Positions 52,401-64,000 of a stretch of DNA of 64,000 nucleotides are shown here, in pieces. The position numbers and the translations under genes are program-made. The notes beneath the pieces were generated by a model. The model was not told the DNA's origin. It did no database searches and worked only from the letters and a program-made list of their open reading frames with translations. Numbering within the stretch: position 1 is the stretch's first letter; each line of letters starts with the position of its first letter. Location of the stretch: contig OZ176055.1 in assembly GCA_964247055.1 (NCBI GenBank), forward strand, positions 1,302,001 through 1,366,000, read 5' to 3'. This stretch comes from Paragordius varius. Lineage: Eukaryota > Nematomorpha.

Positions 52401-53109
52401 TCTGCACTATGCATATACAAACAAAGGTTTTTAGGCAGAATTTCTATATTAAAATAATTTTCAAATAATAAAAATTACAATATTTGTTTATTTAAAAATT
52501 CTAATATTTATTAAAAAAGCTTCATTTTTTAATATTAAAGTTGTTAAAAACGGCTTTTAAATTTGTGATAGATTAAATATTTAATAGTAAAAATAAACAT
52601 TTGACTGCTGATATATAGTTTTTAGGGTTATGTGCAACGTGATCCCCATATTAAATCGGTGTTATCATCCAAAATACCAAATTTTAAACAAATACATTTT
52701 TACAAAAATCTGGCACGCTATGATATATTGTTCAGAATAGCACAAAAACTTTAAAAACATTGTTTATTAAACCTGTGAAAAAAACCCAAATTCCGTATTA
52801 AATTTGAAATTTAAATAATAGAGTTCATAAAATTTAGTCAAAAATTGCTCAAACAAATATTGTATTACGGAAACCGATTACTTATAAAACTTATTTTAAC
52901 AAAAACTGGATGTTTAGGGCTTTTCCTTCCAAGGTTAAAAGTAAGTTTCATAAACAGATGTAAGTTCAAATCATCTATTATATATACATTTTGGGAAAAT
53001 AATTAAACCAAAAATTTTGATATACGCCCATGATCACTTAATTTTTAAATGTAGAATGAATTAAAAATGTTCGTACCTAGTTCAAACTTTATGCAGTGTC
53101 CAAAAAAAA

Positions 53110-54640
53110 TATCCTGATATATATGTTTTGATAAAAAATGTTTCAAGATAATCGTGGTAATTTTCGTTTTGGCAGATACGACTGATTTAAGAAGGTTATT
53201 ACACTTTTGTGGTACAGCTCCATATTAGAAAATGGCATTTGCCCACTTTTTGCTAATTTTTTTGGGTATATCATTTATCCCGAAAACTATTAATATAATA
53301 AATGTTGTATATTCAAAAAGCAAATTACAAATTTCAAATTTTTAGATGTAGGCTCCGAAAATTCCAAATTTTTTAGCCTTTCTAAAATGAACTAGTTCTC
53401 TTAAAAACTCAAAGGGCAACAATAAATAATGTTTTAAAATAGTAAAAAAATACTTTTCTAGATAATTGGATACGAACATTTCTATCACCTTAAAATTTTA
53501 ATTTAAAAATTTTTTTGTTTTTAAACTTGGATAAATTGTAAAAAACATTACATTTAAAATACATTTTAAGACCGAATATTTTTATCCAAGTTTTGGGGTG
53601 ATAAAAAAGTTCAGCATTATCGAATAATATAGAAAATGTGTTTTTATAATATTATAATAAACTATGGTCATCACACGACATCAAACTTAAAACAAAAATC
53701 CGTTTAGTTAAAGCCCTAATATTTCCTAGCATGCTATATGCATCAGAAAGCTGGACAATAAAAAAGGTAGACGAAAAATTTAACGCCTTCGAAAACTGGT
53801 GCTGGCGGAAGATACTCCGAATCACTTGGTAAGACAAAATAAAAAAAACTGTAATCCTTGACAAAATGAACCCCGAGATACACCTGATTGGCATGTGCCT
53901 CAAAATGAAATTATCATACTTTGGTCACATTACCAGAGCTAATGACTTGGAATTCCAACTAATGACAGGCAAGGTCGAAGGATCCAGAAAACGTGGACGC
54001 TGCAAGATGCGCTGGATCTAAAACCTAACCAAAGAGACCAATCTCTCCTTACAAACATCACTCACTTACAATCGAATAAACTGGAGAAAATACACCTTCG
54101 AAAAAGCAATAAATCGACAACGATCTTTGCTACAATAATAATGGCGTTTTTATACCGTTTCCATCATGGCTCAAAATATCATGGACTACGTTTCAACATT
54201 TTGACATATATTTTTTGAACAAAGTATGCTTTTTCCGGCCGTATTCTAGCATATGTTAAAATATGTTATCGCGAAATGTTGACATTTTGCGTTTCTTTTA
54301 AAAGAACTATCCCATTTTAAAAAGGCGAAAAGATTTGGGATATTTGGTCACATCTAGTACTGAAAATTATATAATTGTTTTGCTTTTTTTGTTATGATAT
54401 ATTTTAGTGATATTTTTTGTAAAACATTTATCTTTACCAAAAAAATTTTATTTAACTAAATGTGCGCAAATTTTGCCATTTTCTGAAATGGAGTAATTAC
54501 CACAAAAATGTAAAAATCTTTCTTTCCCTCGTAAGGCCAAAAATTACCATGATAATCCTGATACATTTTCCTACCAGAGTTTATATATTTCATCAAAATA
54601 CTTTTTTACTCACAATTCCGCGCAATACATATATTTGGTC
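53110..54640. mobile_element. Family G foldback pair flanking a LINE fragment
   Basis: An inverted arm at about 53110-53420 (TATCCTGATATATATG, GTGGTACAGCTCCAT, GATGTAGGCTCCG) faces a direct arm at about 54150-54640 (CGTTTCCATCATGGCTCAAA, GGTCACATCTAG, CTCGTAAGGCCA, CATGATAATCCTGATAC). The same inverted-then-direct arrangement occurs at 59750-60760, so the family is probably a large foldback element. Confidence 0.45.
53660..54137 (+). mobile_element. Non-LTR retrotransposon (LINE) fragment, reverse transcriptase C-terminus
   Basis: Reads KIRLVKALIFPSMLYASESW, then FENWCWRKILRITW, LSYFGHITR and GKVEGSRKRGRCKMRW. This is the familiar order at the C-terminus of insect-type LINE reverse transcriptases (ALYASESWT...CWRRMLRI...FGHVxR...RGRGRPRxRW). 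It is truncated at the 5' side and carries at least two in-frame stops (after ITW and after MRWI), so it is dead. Base composition is less AT-rich than the flanks. The antisense frame at 53652-53903 is a shadow. Confidence 0.85.
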
Positions 54641-54921
54641 GTTAAACAATAATCACCGTTAACTCAGTTTTCTTGGCTTATCTTCAAATCCGATGTATAG
54701 GCTTAATCATGAAATTATAAAAATTTATTATATGTGTAAATAAATTACATAGATATATATTACCCTTTAAAATATATTGTTCTTGTATACAAATTGACTT
54801 AGTGAGTAAATAAGTATAAACACATAGGTACAAAATACAAGCAATAAAAATGATATACAATAATATGTAACATAAAAAAATCCCCCCAAAAAGCCGTATA
54901 TAAAACACCAATTTCCCTTAG

Positions 54922-57129
54922 CTAAGCCAAATTATTTGGTTTTATATATATTTGGAATATGAGCTTATTGCTATTATTATTATTATTGTTGTCAGGTGCT
55001 GTGGAAACAACCAATTCGTTCAAGTTAATCCCCTTAACTATGTCAGATAAATCCAATTTCTTATCAATGTTATCCATGATAATGTCATTATTTGAAGCGT
55101 ACCGAGATTTAGCAAATGTTTTGGTCCCACTTATAGATTTAACGAGTCCATTCGGACCAACCAAGCACAGCAGGTATTGTATTGAACGGGCTTGATCAAA
55201 CAATAAGTTTGCGTACAGGTAGCATTGGAAAGCGCTGTTAGATGGTGAGGAGCCTTTGGGATAAAACTTAAGTTCCCAATTCCAATTGCAATGAACGTCA
55301 CACGATTTCGTTACGAATGGGACATTTATTTCGGTGAAATCACGCAACTCACCAAAATCCGATATAGTAATGCGTTTGTCCCACCGCGTATCCTTGAAAT
55401 TTCTCAACACAAATAAGTATTGAGTATTTAGCAATTGGCCCGATGTCAAGGATGCGACCATGGTCGGAATGCACTGTTGCCCATTAAATAGTGTTAAAGT
55501 GTCATTACCATTTTCCGTATTATTAATATTGCTGTATGGTGATATTTTAGCGGTGTAATAAGTTTTATCCCTTCTACTATTATTACTGGTGTTGTTCCAT
55601 TCCGACGTGGATAGATTTTGTAAAAATGGAATGTTTGATGAATTTAACATGTTATGACTAGGAGGAATGTATAACCGGGGATTAATTAAATTTATGGATG
55701 AGTTGTTGTTTGATGGGGCCAAACAAGCAAAGTTATAAGCTTCTGTTGACAATCTGGATTGATCAAAATACTTTTGAATTAGATTGAGGCTTAGCGCATG
55801 ATACTTATATCCTATGGCGAGGTAGGGTAACAAGAAATGCGAATATTTTTCAGTTAAAACGGTACAACTATTTTCAATTTCATCCAGCTGGTTTGGAGTC
55901 ATCATGGGAAATCGCACCAAACATAAAATCTCACAGAGTAAAGATGGGATGTTCTAAATAAAAAATTTAATATAAATATCTATCATGCATAGTTATACAG
56001 TACCTAGCAATATTATAGTCCATACCGTATTTTAAATGGCTAAAAGAGTAATTAATATACAATGGATTAAATAAGAGAATATTTGTAAAAAGGAAATGAT
56101 ATTAGGAGTAAAGAAATGAATATTAGTAAAAATAAAAAAGAAACAAAGGGCCATGGTGCACGAGCAAGCATTACCATGTCCATTAATAATTATTTTTTAT
56201 TATTAGTGAAAGAAAAAAAAGGAAATAAAGGGCATTTATTGAGTATGTAATACCATACTACAACGTAATATTCTTTCACTTCATTAGTAAATAGTAAAAA
56301 ATAATTATGATTTGATGGGCATGGTAATGCTTAATCGTGCACCATGGCCCTTTGTTTCTTTTCATTTTCACCAATATTCATTTCTTTACTCCTTATATTA
56401 ATTTCTTTTCCACAATATTCTTTTATTTAAACCACTTTGCATATCTGTTGATTATTTTTACTTTATAATTTAAATTTTAGTTTATTTTAATTTTATTTTT
56501 TACGTTTGACAAAGATTACTTGTAGTAATTGAAATATCATAATAAATTTATATAATTTTAGCTGAATTATATTTATATAATAATTCATTAGTTAACATTA
56601 TAAAGAAAATATATAGTTTTTAATTAAATATGTAGTAAACAATAAAATGAAAAATCCATACGTGGTAATAGACATGTAAAATATAAATACCCTTTTAGCC
56701 ATTCAAAATACCGAAATGGCCTATAATAGTTTTCTCCTCTCTAGTTACTGTGTTAAAAATTATTACGAATGAAATGATTAACAATATGTACATTTATGCG
56801 TTGGCCTATTCACATTATGGTTGGCCAATATGTAATACAGTAGCGTGTGTTATAAAACAAATTTTGTCCATAATTTAATGAACAATTCAATAATAATTTT
56901 CTTTTATTTCGACATATACATAAGATTTACAACTAATAGTGCCATACTCTTAATGAGAAAATTATATTTAAAGAAAGATTCATGATAAAAATTAACTGTT
57001 TCGGGACATTTTTTTAATAATTTAATATTATATTTTTTATCTGTAAAAATCATAAATAGACCCTTTGCCCCTATCCTCGAACAATTCAATTCAAACTTAC
57101 CATAATATAAATTATGTGTTTTCGGACTA

Positions 57130-57171
<42 letters not shown>

Positions 57172-59655
57172 TCTTTAATATGAATTATTTCTTATGGTAT
57201 AGTCAATTATTTTTCATTATGTTAATTTCAAAAGTAATTCTATTTTAAACATATAAAAAAATATAGGAAATTTTGAATATTCGAAAACACATAATTTATT
57301 TTGGGGTAAATTGGAATTGTTTAAGGGTAAATTTGACCTGTAAATGGTATATAAAATCGGAATAGAAATTTAATTTTTTATGTGCGGCCTGCCGAATTTT
57401 TTGGGGCAAAAAAACGATCTATATAAAGTCATTTATTTGTGTTGGAATCCCTTGATTTAGCAAAATCATATATTTTTTGCCAACATTTTATTGACATAGA
57501 TAACACATACAAAATGTGAAGATGTACCATTTAGTATATTTACACAAGTGTAAAACCATATTATTATTAAAAATATTTGAAACGGTTAAAATTATAAACA
57601 GCAATGAAAATAAAGATAAAATTTAAATTGTATATTAAGAAAAATTTGAACTAAACTTAACGATTGCAAAATAAATCTTAGCATTTTCCTTTTTGTAGGT
57701 AAAAATCAATATCTATTTAAAATTTTACCTATATTGTATTTATAAAAGTAAAATCAAGTCCAAAAATATTGTATTATTAAATATAAAGGAAGTTAGGCAA
57801 CCGCCTTTTAGATATAGTAAATAAATTTAATTATACCAAATATTTATTTATTTACAAATACATATCTAAAGATATAATACTAAGAATTTATTAGGAAAGT
57901 TAAAAATAAAATTAAACATGGCATTTCAATTTTAAGAAAATGATAAAGCAGTTTAAAATAATTTAAAGTTATTTTAAAAAATTATTTGGCCTTTGGGCAA
58001 AATTTTGAAACGCAATTTTCGGACATGCTTAAGTACAATAAAAACAATTATTGCAAAATTTAGTGCTACAATAATTATACAAAAAATAATCCGTACAATA
58101 TAAAATAAAAATAACTTTGAAAAAACAATTTAAACATTTTAAAGTTTTTCGAGAGTAAAAAAAGTAAAAAATAAAAAACAGTAAAAGCATCATATGCAAA
58201 CACATTTAGATATATTTTTCTATTTCTAAAAAAACCAAACCCGAAGATAAAGATAACTTAAAAGTTTAAAAAATATGCTGGAAACAATGTTTGCGAATGG
58301 ATTTAAAAATTAAGTTTTTAAAGTATATTTGGGAATATACATTTGTAAAACCGATATAACTACTTATCTTTTCAGTTTTTATTTATTTATTTATTAAATT
58401 ATACACAAAATGTTATTCAACAGTAAATAAATATATAAATAAAAGTGCCCCAAGTTATTCAACAAAAATTTATTAAAATAAAGCTTTATTGAAATTCAAA
58501 ACTTTTTATATGTTAAGTAATAAAAAGATAAAACTAATATAATTGAGTGAAAATTGTAGTTCTTATCTATAAATATGAAAATATTTATTAGACTGAAATA
58601 TCTGTTTAAATCTTACAGTCATGTATATGTAGAATTGACAGAAATTCGTTTTTAAATGATTATAATTCGTTTTTAATTGTTTTAATGTATGATATGTCAA
58701 CTTTCAACATGCGCATTTTTAAGCATTAAAATAAAAATAGCTTATTTATTGTAAACAATTAAAAACAAAGTAAAATCAATTAAAAACGTATATCTGACAA
58801 TTCTAAGCATACATGACTGTAATATGGTTAAAAAAATAAAACAATTTAAAAAACACCTCAAGATTCTTAGAGAAAGGTCATATAAAAAGTGTGCCAATAT
58901 AACTATCAATATATGATTATTATATACCTGATTAGAGTTTTTTTGAATCGCATGAAGTAACCATTTTTCCACGCCTTTCCATAATAAATATTCATTTTTT
59001 AGACATAACTCAGACGATTTTAAAAGTTCTGTCAACTGATCTTTCTCTAAATTAATCCATTCCGATTCCCATTCCTCAAGCAATAAGTCATCCATTTTTT
59101 TGGCCAGAATGTTGACGCAGGCAGAAATAAGAGAGGTATGAAAACATTTTATGGCATAATGATACCAAATATTTAAAAGTTCTTTCAAATGTATTTGTGG
59201 AAGCAAATAATTTGTGGCATAATTAATTACAACCTAGTAAAACATATATAAATTTTTACCTTTTGCAAATCGCTTATATTGTATTTATCAGCCAAAATCA
59301 ATAATGGAAAAGCATCTTCGTAGTTTAAATTGATGCGACAAGAATATAAAAAATTTAAAAATTTGTCAAAAACTCTAGAACATTCTGCTTCTTCAAATAA
59401 ATTTAATTCATTATTAGAGCATTCTTTCCATTCTTCACTCAGCATTCTTTCAAAAACCTCTGAGGCCCGAACTAAAATTAGCTTGTGAGCATAATATCTC
59501 TCATCTCCCACGCATAATATAATATCACTTAGCAATGGATTGTTAAAAAACTTTTCCTGGTCATCCAAAACCTAAAAGGTAAAACTATAATATACTTGTC
59601 GGTCATTGCCATAGCATTGATGCTCGTTTAATATTTCTTGTATTGGGAGGTCCAT
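54922..59655 (-). CDS. BTB-BACK protein with C-terminal TRAF/MATH-like domain (BTBD17/Tango10-like)
   Basis: Four exons, 59655-59596 (ATG at 59655), 59571-59260, 59233-58928 and 55953-54922, all in phase 0, give 569 residues. The BTB domain (about 28-125) shows NPLLSDIILCVGDERYYAHK, VFERMLSEEW and LLILADKYNISDLQK. The BACK domain (about 130-270) ends in LVRFPMMTPNQLDEIE. After an Asn/Ser-rich linker, the C-terminus has CDVHCNWNWELKFYPKG and SIQYLLCLVGPNGLVKS, resembling the TRAF-like region of BTBD17/Tango10 proteins; this assignment is from recall. A likely role is as a Cullin-3 adaptor or cytosolic scaffold. The C-terminal tail holds a short Asn run encoded by a trinucleotide repeat. Introns 1 and 2 are 24 and 26 nt, whereas intron 3 is about 3 kb and full of repeats. 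Confidence 0.9.
56067..56430. mobile_element. Long-inverted-repeat element D (BTB intron 3)
   Basis: Arms of about 150 bp: left TTAAATAAGAGAATATTTGT, GGAGTAAAGAAATGAATATT, AAGGGCCATGGTGCACG; the right arm mirrors each of them. Arm identity is high, so it is relatively recent. The loop is only about 70 bp. It has no coding capacity. Confidence 0.8.
56455..56570 (+). repeat. Dispersed repeat J, copy 3
   Basis: Carries ACGTTTGACAAAGATTACTT plus GTAGTAATTGAAATATCATA, the direct counterpart of 12395 and the inverse of 38034. All three copies lie in introns of different genes. Confidence 0.55.
57075..57348. mobile_element. Foldback MITE, family A, copy with internal TA expansion
   Basis: The right end GACCTGTAAATGGT and right-arm units are intact. 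The left end is eroded (GAACAATTCAATTCAAACTT), and a TA microsatellite of about 40 bp has grown beside the TATGTGTTTTCGGACTAATA middle. It lies in BTB intron 3, near a short hAT-like remnant at 57380. Confidence 0.65.
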
Positions 59656-59749
59656 ATATTCACTCACTCATGCAAACAAATATAAATTTTATATTTGGAA
59701 GAAAAAATATTTTTTTTAAATTATAATCGATAATATAATATATAAAAAC

Positions 59750-61210
59750 AATGTTATATAAATTGTATTAGGATTCCCATGGTTTTATGGTGTGATATAA
59801 AAAAGTTATTTTTGTGGCAAGTGTTCCATTCAGAATATGGCAAAATTTGACATTTTTCGTAATAAAATTTTTTGATGTAGGCCAAATGCTTCCTTTTAAT
59901 AACTATATCTCTTAAAATAATTTAATTTTTTTTAGTATTTTCTTTTTTATATATGGGCTTTGAAAGTCCTAAATTTTTGCGCTACTAAAACAGCCTTTAA
60001 AATAAACGCAAAAATGCCGTGATTGCGCGATAAAATTTGAAAAATATGCTAAATTTTGACACAAAAAAATATTTTTTGAAATGCATACTTTTTATAAAAT
60101 TAATTTTTAGAAAAGTTGAAGCGTAGCTCACCTTCTTTAGGCATATAAACGATATAAAAAGGTCTCTAAAAACACTTTTTTATAATTTATGATATTGAAA
60201 ACTTTTGTTACCTCAGAATTTTGAATAAAATACTCGCTTGTCTTCATATTATAATAAATATAAATTGTGTTTTATATAAAAGTTCACCAAAATTCGAAAT
60301 TAAAAACCCTTTAAATTAAATTCTGAAGCGATTGCTCACACATCTAAGGCATTTTTAAACCGTTTCCATTGTGCCTTAAAATAGTAGTATACATGCTTTA
60401 ACAAAACTTTGTTAAAAAAATTTAAATATTTTTATGTCAAAATTTAGCCTATATTTTGTGTTTTCCGGCATTTTTGAGCTTATTTAAAAAAACTAGACCG
60501 TTTTAGAAGACAAAAAATTTGGGAAGCCCACATCTAAAACTAAAATATTATAAAATATTCTTTTGCTTTATATTTAATGATATATTTTAGTATTTTTTAT
60601 GAAGTATTTAGTTTTCAAAAAAATTTTTTATAAACAGTGGTCCAATTTTGTAATTTCTGATATGAAGCACTTAGCACAAACTGTAACTAACTTATATTAC
60701 TCGTAGGGGCCAACAAAAGCACCATGATGATCCTATTATGTTTTTCTGTCAGAATATATTTATTTAAGATATCTTTTTCGATTCCATATACTGTGTATTT
60801 TTATCGAACCTACATATCAGGATATTTTTATACCGCCGATTGTGCAAATTTATATTGAAAAAACTGACAAAAAATTGGCATTTTTCCACTTATTTCAAGA
60901 TAATTAGCCAATTTTATCGTGGGCCAAAAATGTGACTTTCTGACCATACATCTGGAAATTAGTATTTTATATATATTATTGTTATGCTTTTAAAATGTAG
61001 TTTACTTTATTTTCTAATATATAAATGAAGCCTTTAGCTTCCACCAAAAAATATATTTAGTAATCTATAATTTTGCGATTTTTTGATATCGAGGTACCAC
61101 AAAAGGGTTAATACTTTTTTATATTACTTGTAAGAATTAAAACCAAAAGCACCATGATAATCCTGTTATACATTGTCCTATCTGAAAATTATGTTGTCGA
61201 TGTTATGTAA
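59750..61210. mobile_element. Family G foldback copy upstream of the BTB gene
   Basis: An inverted arm at about 59760-60010 (GGATTCCCATGGTTTTATGG, GTAGGCCAAATGC) faces a direct arm at about 60355-60760 (CCGTTTCCATTGTGCCTTAA, GGAAGCCCACATCTAAAAC, CTCGTAGGGGCCA, CATGATGATCCTATTATG). A second direct arm follows at about 60880-61210. No coding frame is present. Confidence 0.5.
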
Positions 61211-61587
61211 CATGTGCTAAATGTACAATTTTTCGGCACTTTTATTCTTTTTAGCATTTACAAAACTTAAAAAAATTGAGATTAAACCAGCAAATATGCA
61301 ATTAATAATATTTACGCAATTGATAGATTATTTGTTTTGGTTCGTATAATTGTTGATAACCCATTTACATCCTTATACCGTATATTTTGATTGTACTATA
61401 TTAAAATTACCAATCATAATTATAAATTCTTCATTTTAAACTCTGCAGAATTAAAATTATTGATTTGTTATTTTGAAAGAATTATATAAGAAAATTGTAA
61501 ATTTTTGACCGAAATTATTAAAAGCATTATTTGTAAAGTTTTAACAAAACTTTACATTGGTATTTTTTTTATCAGATATTTATATAT

Positions 61588-61829
61588 ACCATTCAAACTT
61601 CGAATTCACCCTTGAAAAATTTAATTTACCCGTTAATAATTCAACTCACCCCCGAACAATTCAAAATCAATCTAAAAATTTTATCGTTTTTAAAAATAAA
61701 AATTACCTACTTTTTTATATTTTAGAAATCATTTTATCTGAAATTAAAATCATACTGAAAAAATAATAAACATTAATGAGATTATATTAGCAAAACACAT
61801 ATTTTTTTTAAAGTGAATTTGAATTGCAT
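61588..61829. mobile_element. Degraded foldback MITE, family A, copy 8
   Basis: Left end ACCATTCAAACTTCGAATTC with units CCTTGAAAAATTTAATTTAC and CCCGAACAATTCAAAATCA. The right arm is reduced to AAAGTGAATTTGAATTGCAT and runs into a TA repeat. The terminal motif on the right is lost. Confidence 0.55.
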
Positions 61830-61975
61830 ATATATATATGTATAAATAAAATTCCGTAGGCTGTTAAATCAGCTCCGGCAAAATGCCTATAAAGTTACCA
61901 ATGCCTTACACCACTTCAACAAACAAATCCTTTTATTAATTTATGTTATTTATTTCTTTTATAATTTACTAGCTG

Positions 61976-63600
61976 GCCCTGTCACGGTTCGCTGTGACGT
62001 AGTTTCAGAGATAATTATTCTTAAAAATTTGCAATAAATAAAGGAAAGATAAAATAAAAACATAATTAATAAAAAGAATGTTTTTAATTTTTCTTATACG
62101 TTTATGCATAGGCTCAAATATTGTTTACTCGAAAATCATTCGTGATCCCTTTTTAAAGAAAAGAATGACATTATACAAATCCCCAGAAATGTGATTAACT
62201 GAACTCGTATGGCTTCTTAAGTTTTTTGAAAATTAGCTCCAAAATCACGCCATTTTTGTATGGCGTCTCATTTAAACCGGTAGACCCCTATCCACAGGCC
62301 TATATGGAAAAAAGAGCTAAGTTAAATTTTTTGCCTTTATAGGGGATATGTTTGGAATCATCTTTGAGACCATCGTCTCATGTGTTATTCGAAAAAACAA
62401 AACTAAATAATCCTAATATGATGGCGTATTTTTAGGGCATAAAAGCCCCAAATTAACGGCTAATTAAGAAAAGCTCGACCTTAATTTTTATCTAGTCACG
62501 GGTAATATTTCCGTCTTTTAATGAGCTCATATGACTTCATAATTTTCTAGCTCCATTTTTATATAGTGGCGCAGTTTTTGGCGGGTAGCTCCCTACCCAG
62601 GGGCAGGTATAAAAAAGCGTGGGGCAAAATTTTTGCCCTTATATGGGGAATATCTGGAATTATCATGGATTCCATATGTTCCTATAAATTCTTGGAAATA
62701 TTGCTTCAAAACCAATAAGTTGTTCTATGGCGGCACATTTTTCAGGGCGTAAAACTTTACTTAACGACTCATTAAAACAACGCCCCCATACTAAAATATT
62801 TGTTTTTAAGGGGTATAAAATAATTTGAGCCCTTATTGAAATCAAGTCTCATGTTTTTTGAAAGTGGCTCCAAAGGATGCTGTATCGATACGGTGACCCA
62901 GTTTTACGCGGGTAGCCTTCTAACCAGGCGCGAAACAAATAATTCGGGTAATACCTGGAATCATGATTGATCCCATATCGTGAAATTTTCGAAAAATTAC
63001 TCAAAACCAAAAAGTCATTCTATGGTGGCGTATTTTTCAGCTCAAAAACCTAATTAAGGATGTAATTTAATAAAACAGCTCACCTTAAATTTTGCTTTTT
63101 TCCGGGTAATACTCAAACCCTTATTGAACTCATATGGCCTGATAAGTTGCCAAGTCACGCTGTGTCGATAAGATGGCGCAGTTGTAGGCGGGTAGCCTCC
63201 TAGCCTGAGGCCAATATAAAAAAGACGTTCTATAAAAAAAATTTGCCTTTATAGGGACCTGGAATCATGATTGATTCCTTAGCTCTAATTACTAAAAAAA
63301 CATTCTATTGTGGCGCATTTTTCAGGGGGTGAAGGGCCTTAACGGCTAATTTTAAAAAACCCACGGCCTAAATTTTTGCCTTATTACGAGTAATATTATA
63401 AGCACTATTGAACTCTAATGGCTTGATTGATTTTATGGAATTTAGCCCCAACGGCACACTATTTCGTGACAGGGCAGTTTTTAGCGGGTATCTCCTTACC
63501 CAGCAGCCAATATAAAAAAACGCACGACAAATTTTTTTCCTTTTAACAGGAAATGCCTAGAATCCATTGGATTTTTACGGTATCATACCCTTGACCAAAA
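61976..63600 (-). repeat. Satellite-like array, ~300-bp units (inverted right copy)
   Basis: The landmark GGCGGGTAGCTCCCTACCC recurs at about 62277 (degraded), 62581, 62908, 63188 and 63484. These are spacings of roughly 280-330 bp, each followed by a TTTTTGCC...GGAATATCTGGAAT block. It is the reverse complement of the units at 18390-19500. The GC-rich CTGTCACGGTTCGCTGTGAC at 61980 may correspond to the patch at 19640. Confidence 0.65.
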
Positions 63601-64000
63601 ATAGATTCAAAAAATTATTTTTGTGAACTTTTTTGAAAAAATGGCATTCTACCGGGGGAATGGGTAAAAAGAGGGTTTAAATTAAAAGGCGAACTGACTA
63701 TGTTAATTAGATTTGAAATCGAATGGTCTAACACGTTTTCCGGAAAATTATCTCAAAGACACAATTTTTGTCGACTTTGTTTTCAAAAAAACCGTTTTTC
63801 ACACGGGGTAGGCTCGAACTTGGGGCTTAATTTAACATAAGGCTTAGCTATCGTCGGGGAATTCATTAATGATTATATTTTTTCGGCATTTGGATTTGAA
63901 TGGGTCTACAGGTTTTCCGAAAACAGATCACAAAGCCACCACTTTCCATTTTTATAAATATATAGATTACTTTTTCCAGCAAAAAGACAATAAAAAGCTA
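63601..64000. repeat. Possible second repeat unit at right edge
   Basis: AATGGTCTAACACGTTTTCCG near 63721 and AATGGGTCTACAGGTTTTCCG near 63899 are about 178 bp apart and are followed by similar text (AAAATTATCTCAAAGACAC and AAACAGATCACAAAGCCAC). This suggests a different tandem unit running off the window. Confidence 0.35.

Noticed and set aside
54959-55195. Plus-strand frame rich in Leu
   Set aside because: It is antisense to the Asn-rich C-terminal exon of the BTB gene; the Leu run is the trinucleotide repeat read backwards.

Overview
This is a eukaryotic, almost certainly animal, genomic window. It is extremely AT-rich, its genes are split by GT-AG introns, and it carries many inverted-repeat DNA elements. 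No gene repeats another. Eight loci can be supported: (1) the 5' part of an unrecognised, probably helical-repeat protein gene on the minus strand, cut by the left edge; (2) 26S proteasome subunit Rpn12/PSMD8; (3) the selenocysteine-specific elongation factor eEFSec; (4) a secreted serpin; (5) the mitochondrial AAA chaperone BCS1; (6) HMG-CoA synthase of the mevalonate pathway; (7) two small secreted-protein genes, one with a Cys-rich tail and one rich in His, Tyr and Gly; (8) a BTB-BACK protein with a C-terminal TRAF/MATH-like region. Most of these genes appear in the sequence only as scattered exons, and I rebuilt them by checking splice phase and family alignment exon by exon.

Layout: 1-4474 holds a divergent pair (unknown gene minus, PSMD8 plus) whose start codons are 76 bp apart. 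4475-6667 is non-coding and less AT-rich. 6668-17544 is eEFSec, whose introns are stuffed with nested elements. 17545-22937 is intergenic with a ~300-bp-unit satellite-like array. 22990-24529 is the serpin. 24530-27529 is repeats. 27530-31299 is BCS1. 32518-39827 is HMG-CoA synthase. 40703-41087 and 42286-44629 are the two small secreted genes. 44630-54921 is repeats, foldback elements and a LINE fragment. 54922-59655 is the BTB gene. 59656-64000 is repeats, including an inverted second copy of the satellite-like array.

The most striking property is intron size. At least eight introns are only 21-30 nt long, in five different genes, and they sit beside introns of 50-60 nt and of several kb in the same genes. 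Animals with such tiny introns are rare. From memory, Strepsiptera among insects, and dicyemids among other parasites, were reported to have unusually short introns. The His/Tyr/Gly-rich secreted protein and the overall gene set fit an arthropod, so a strepsipteran-like insect is my preferred but unproven guess.

The genes do not form a pathway. They are ordinary housekeeping loci (proteasome, selenoprotein translation, complex III assembly, mevalonate synthesis) separated by DNA-transposon debris. The most abundant elements are a foldback family with terminal ACCATTTACA and subterminal ~21-bp repeats (eight copies or fragments), a GCATTTTAATAG/ACTATAGTAGGGCAA family (two copies), several single long-inverted-repeat elements, and three dispersed repeat families.
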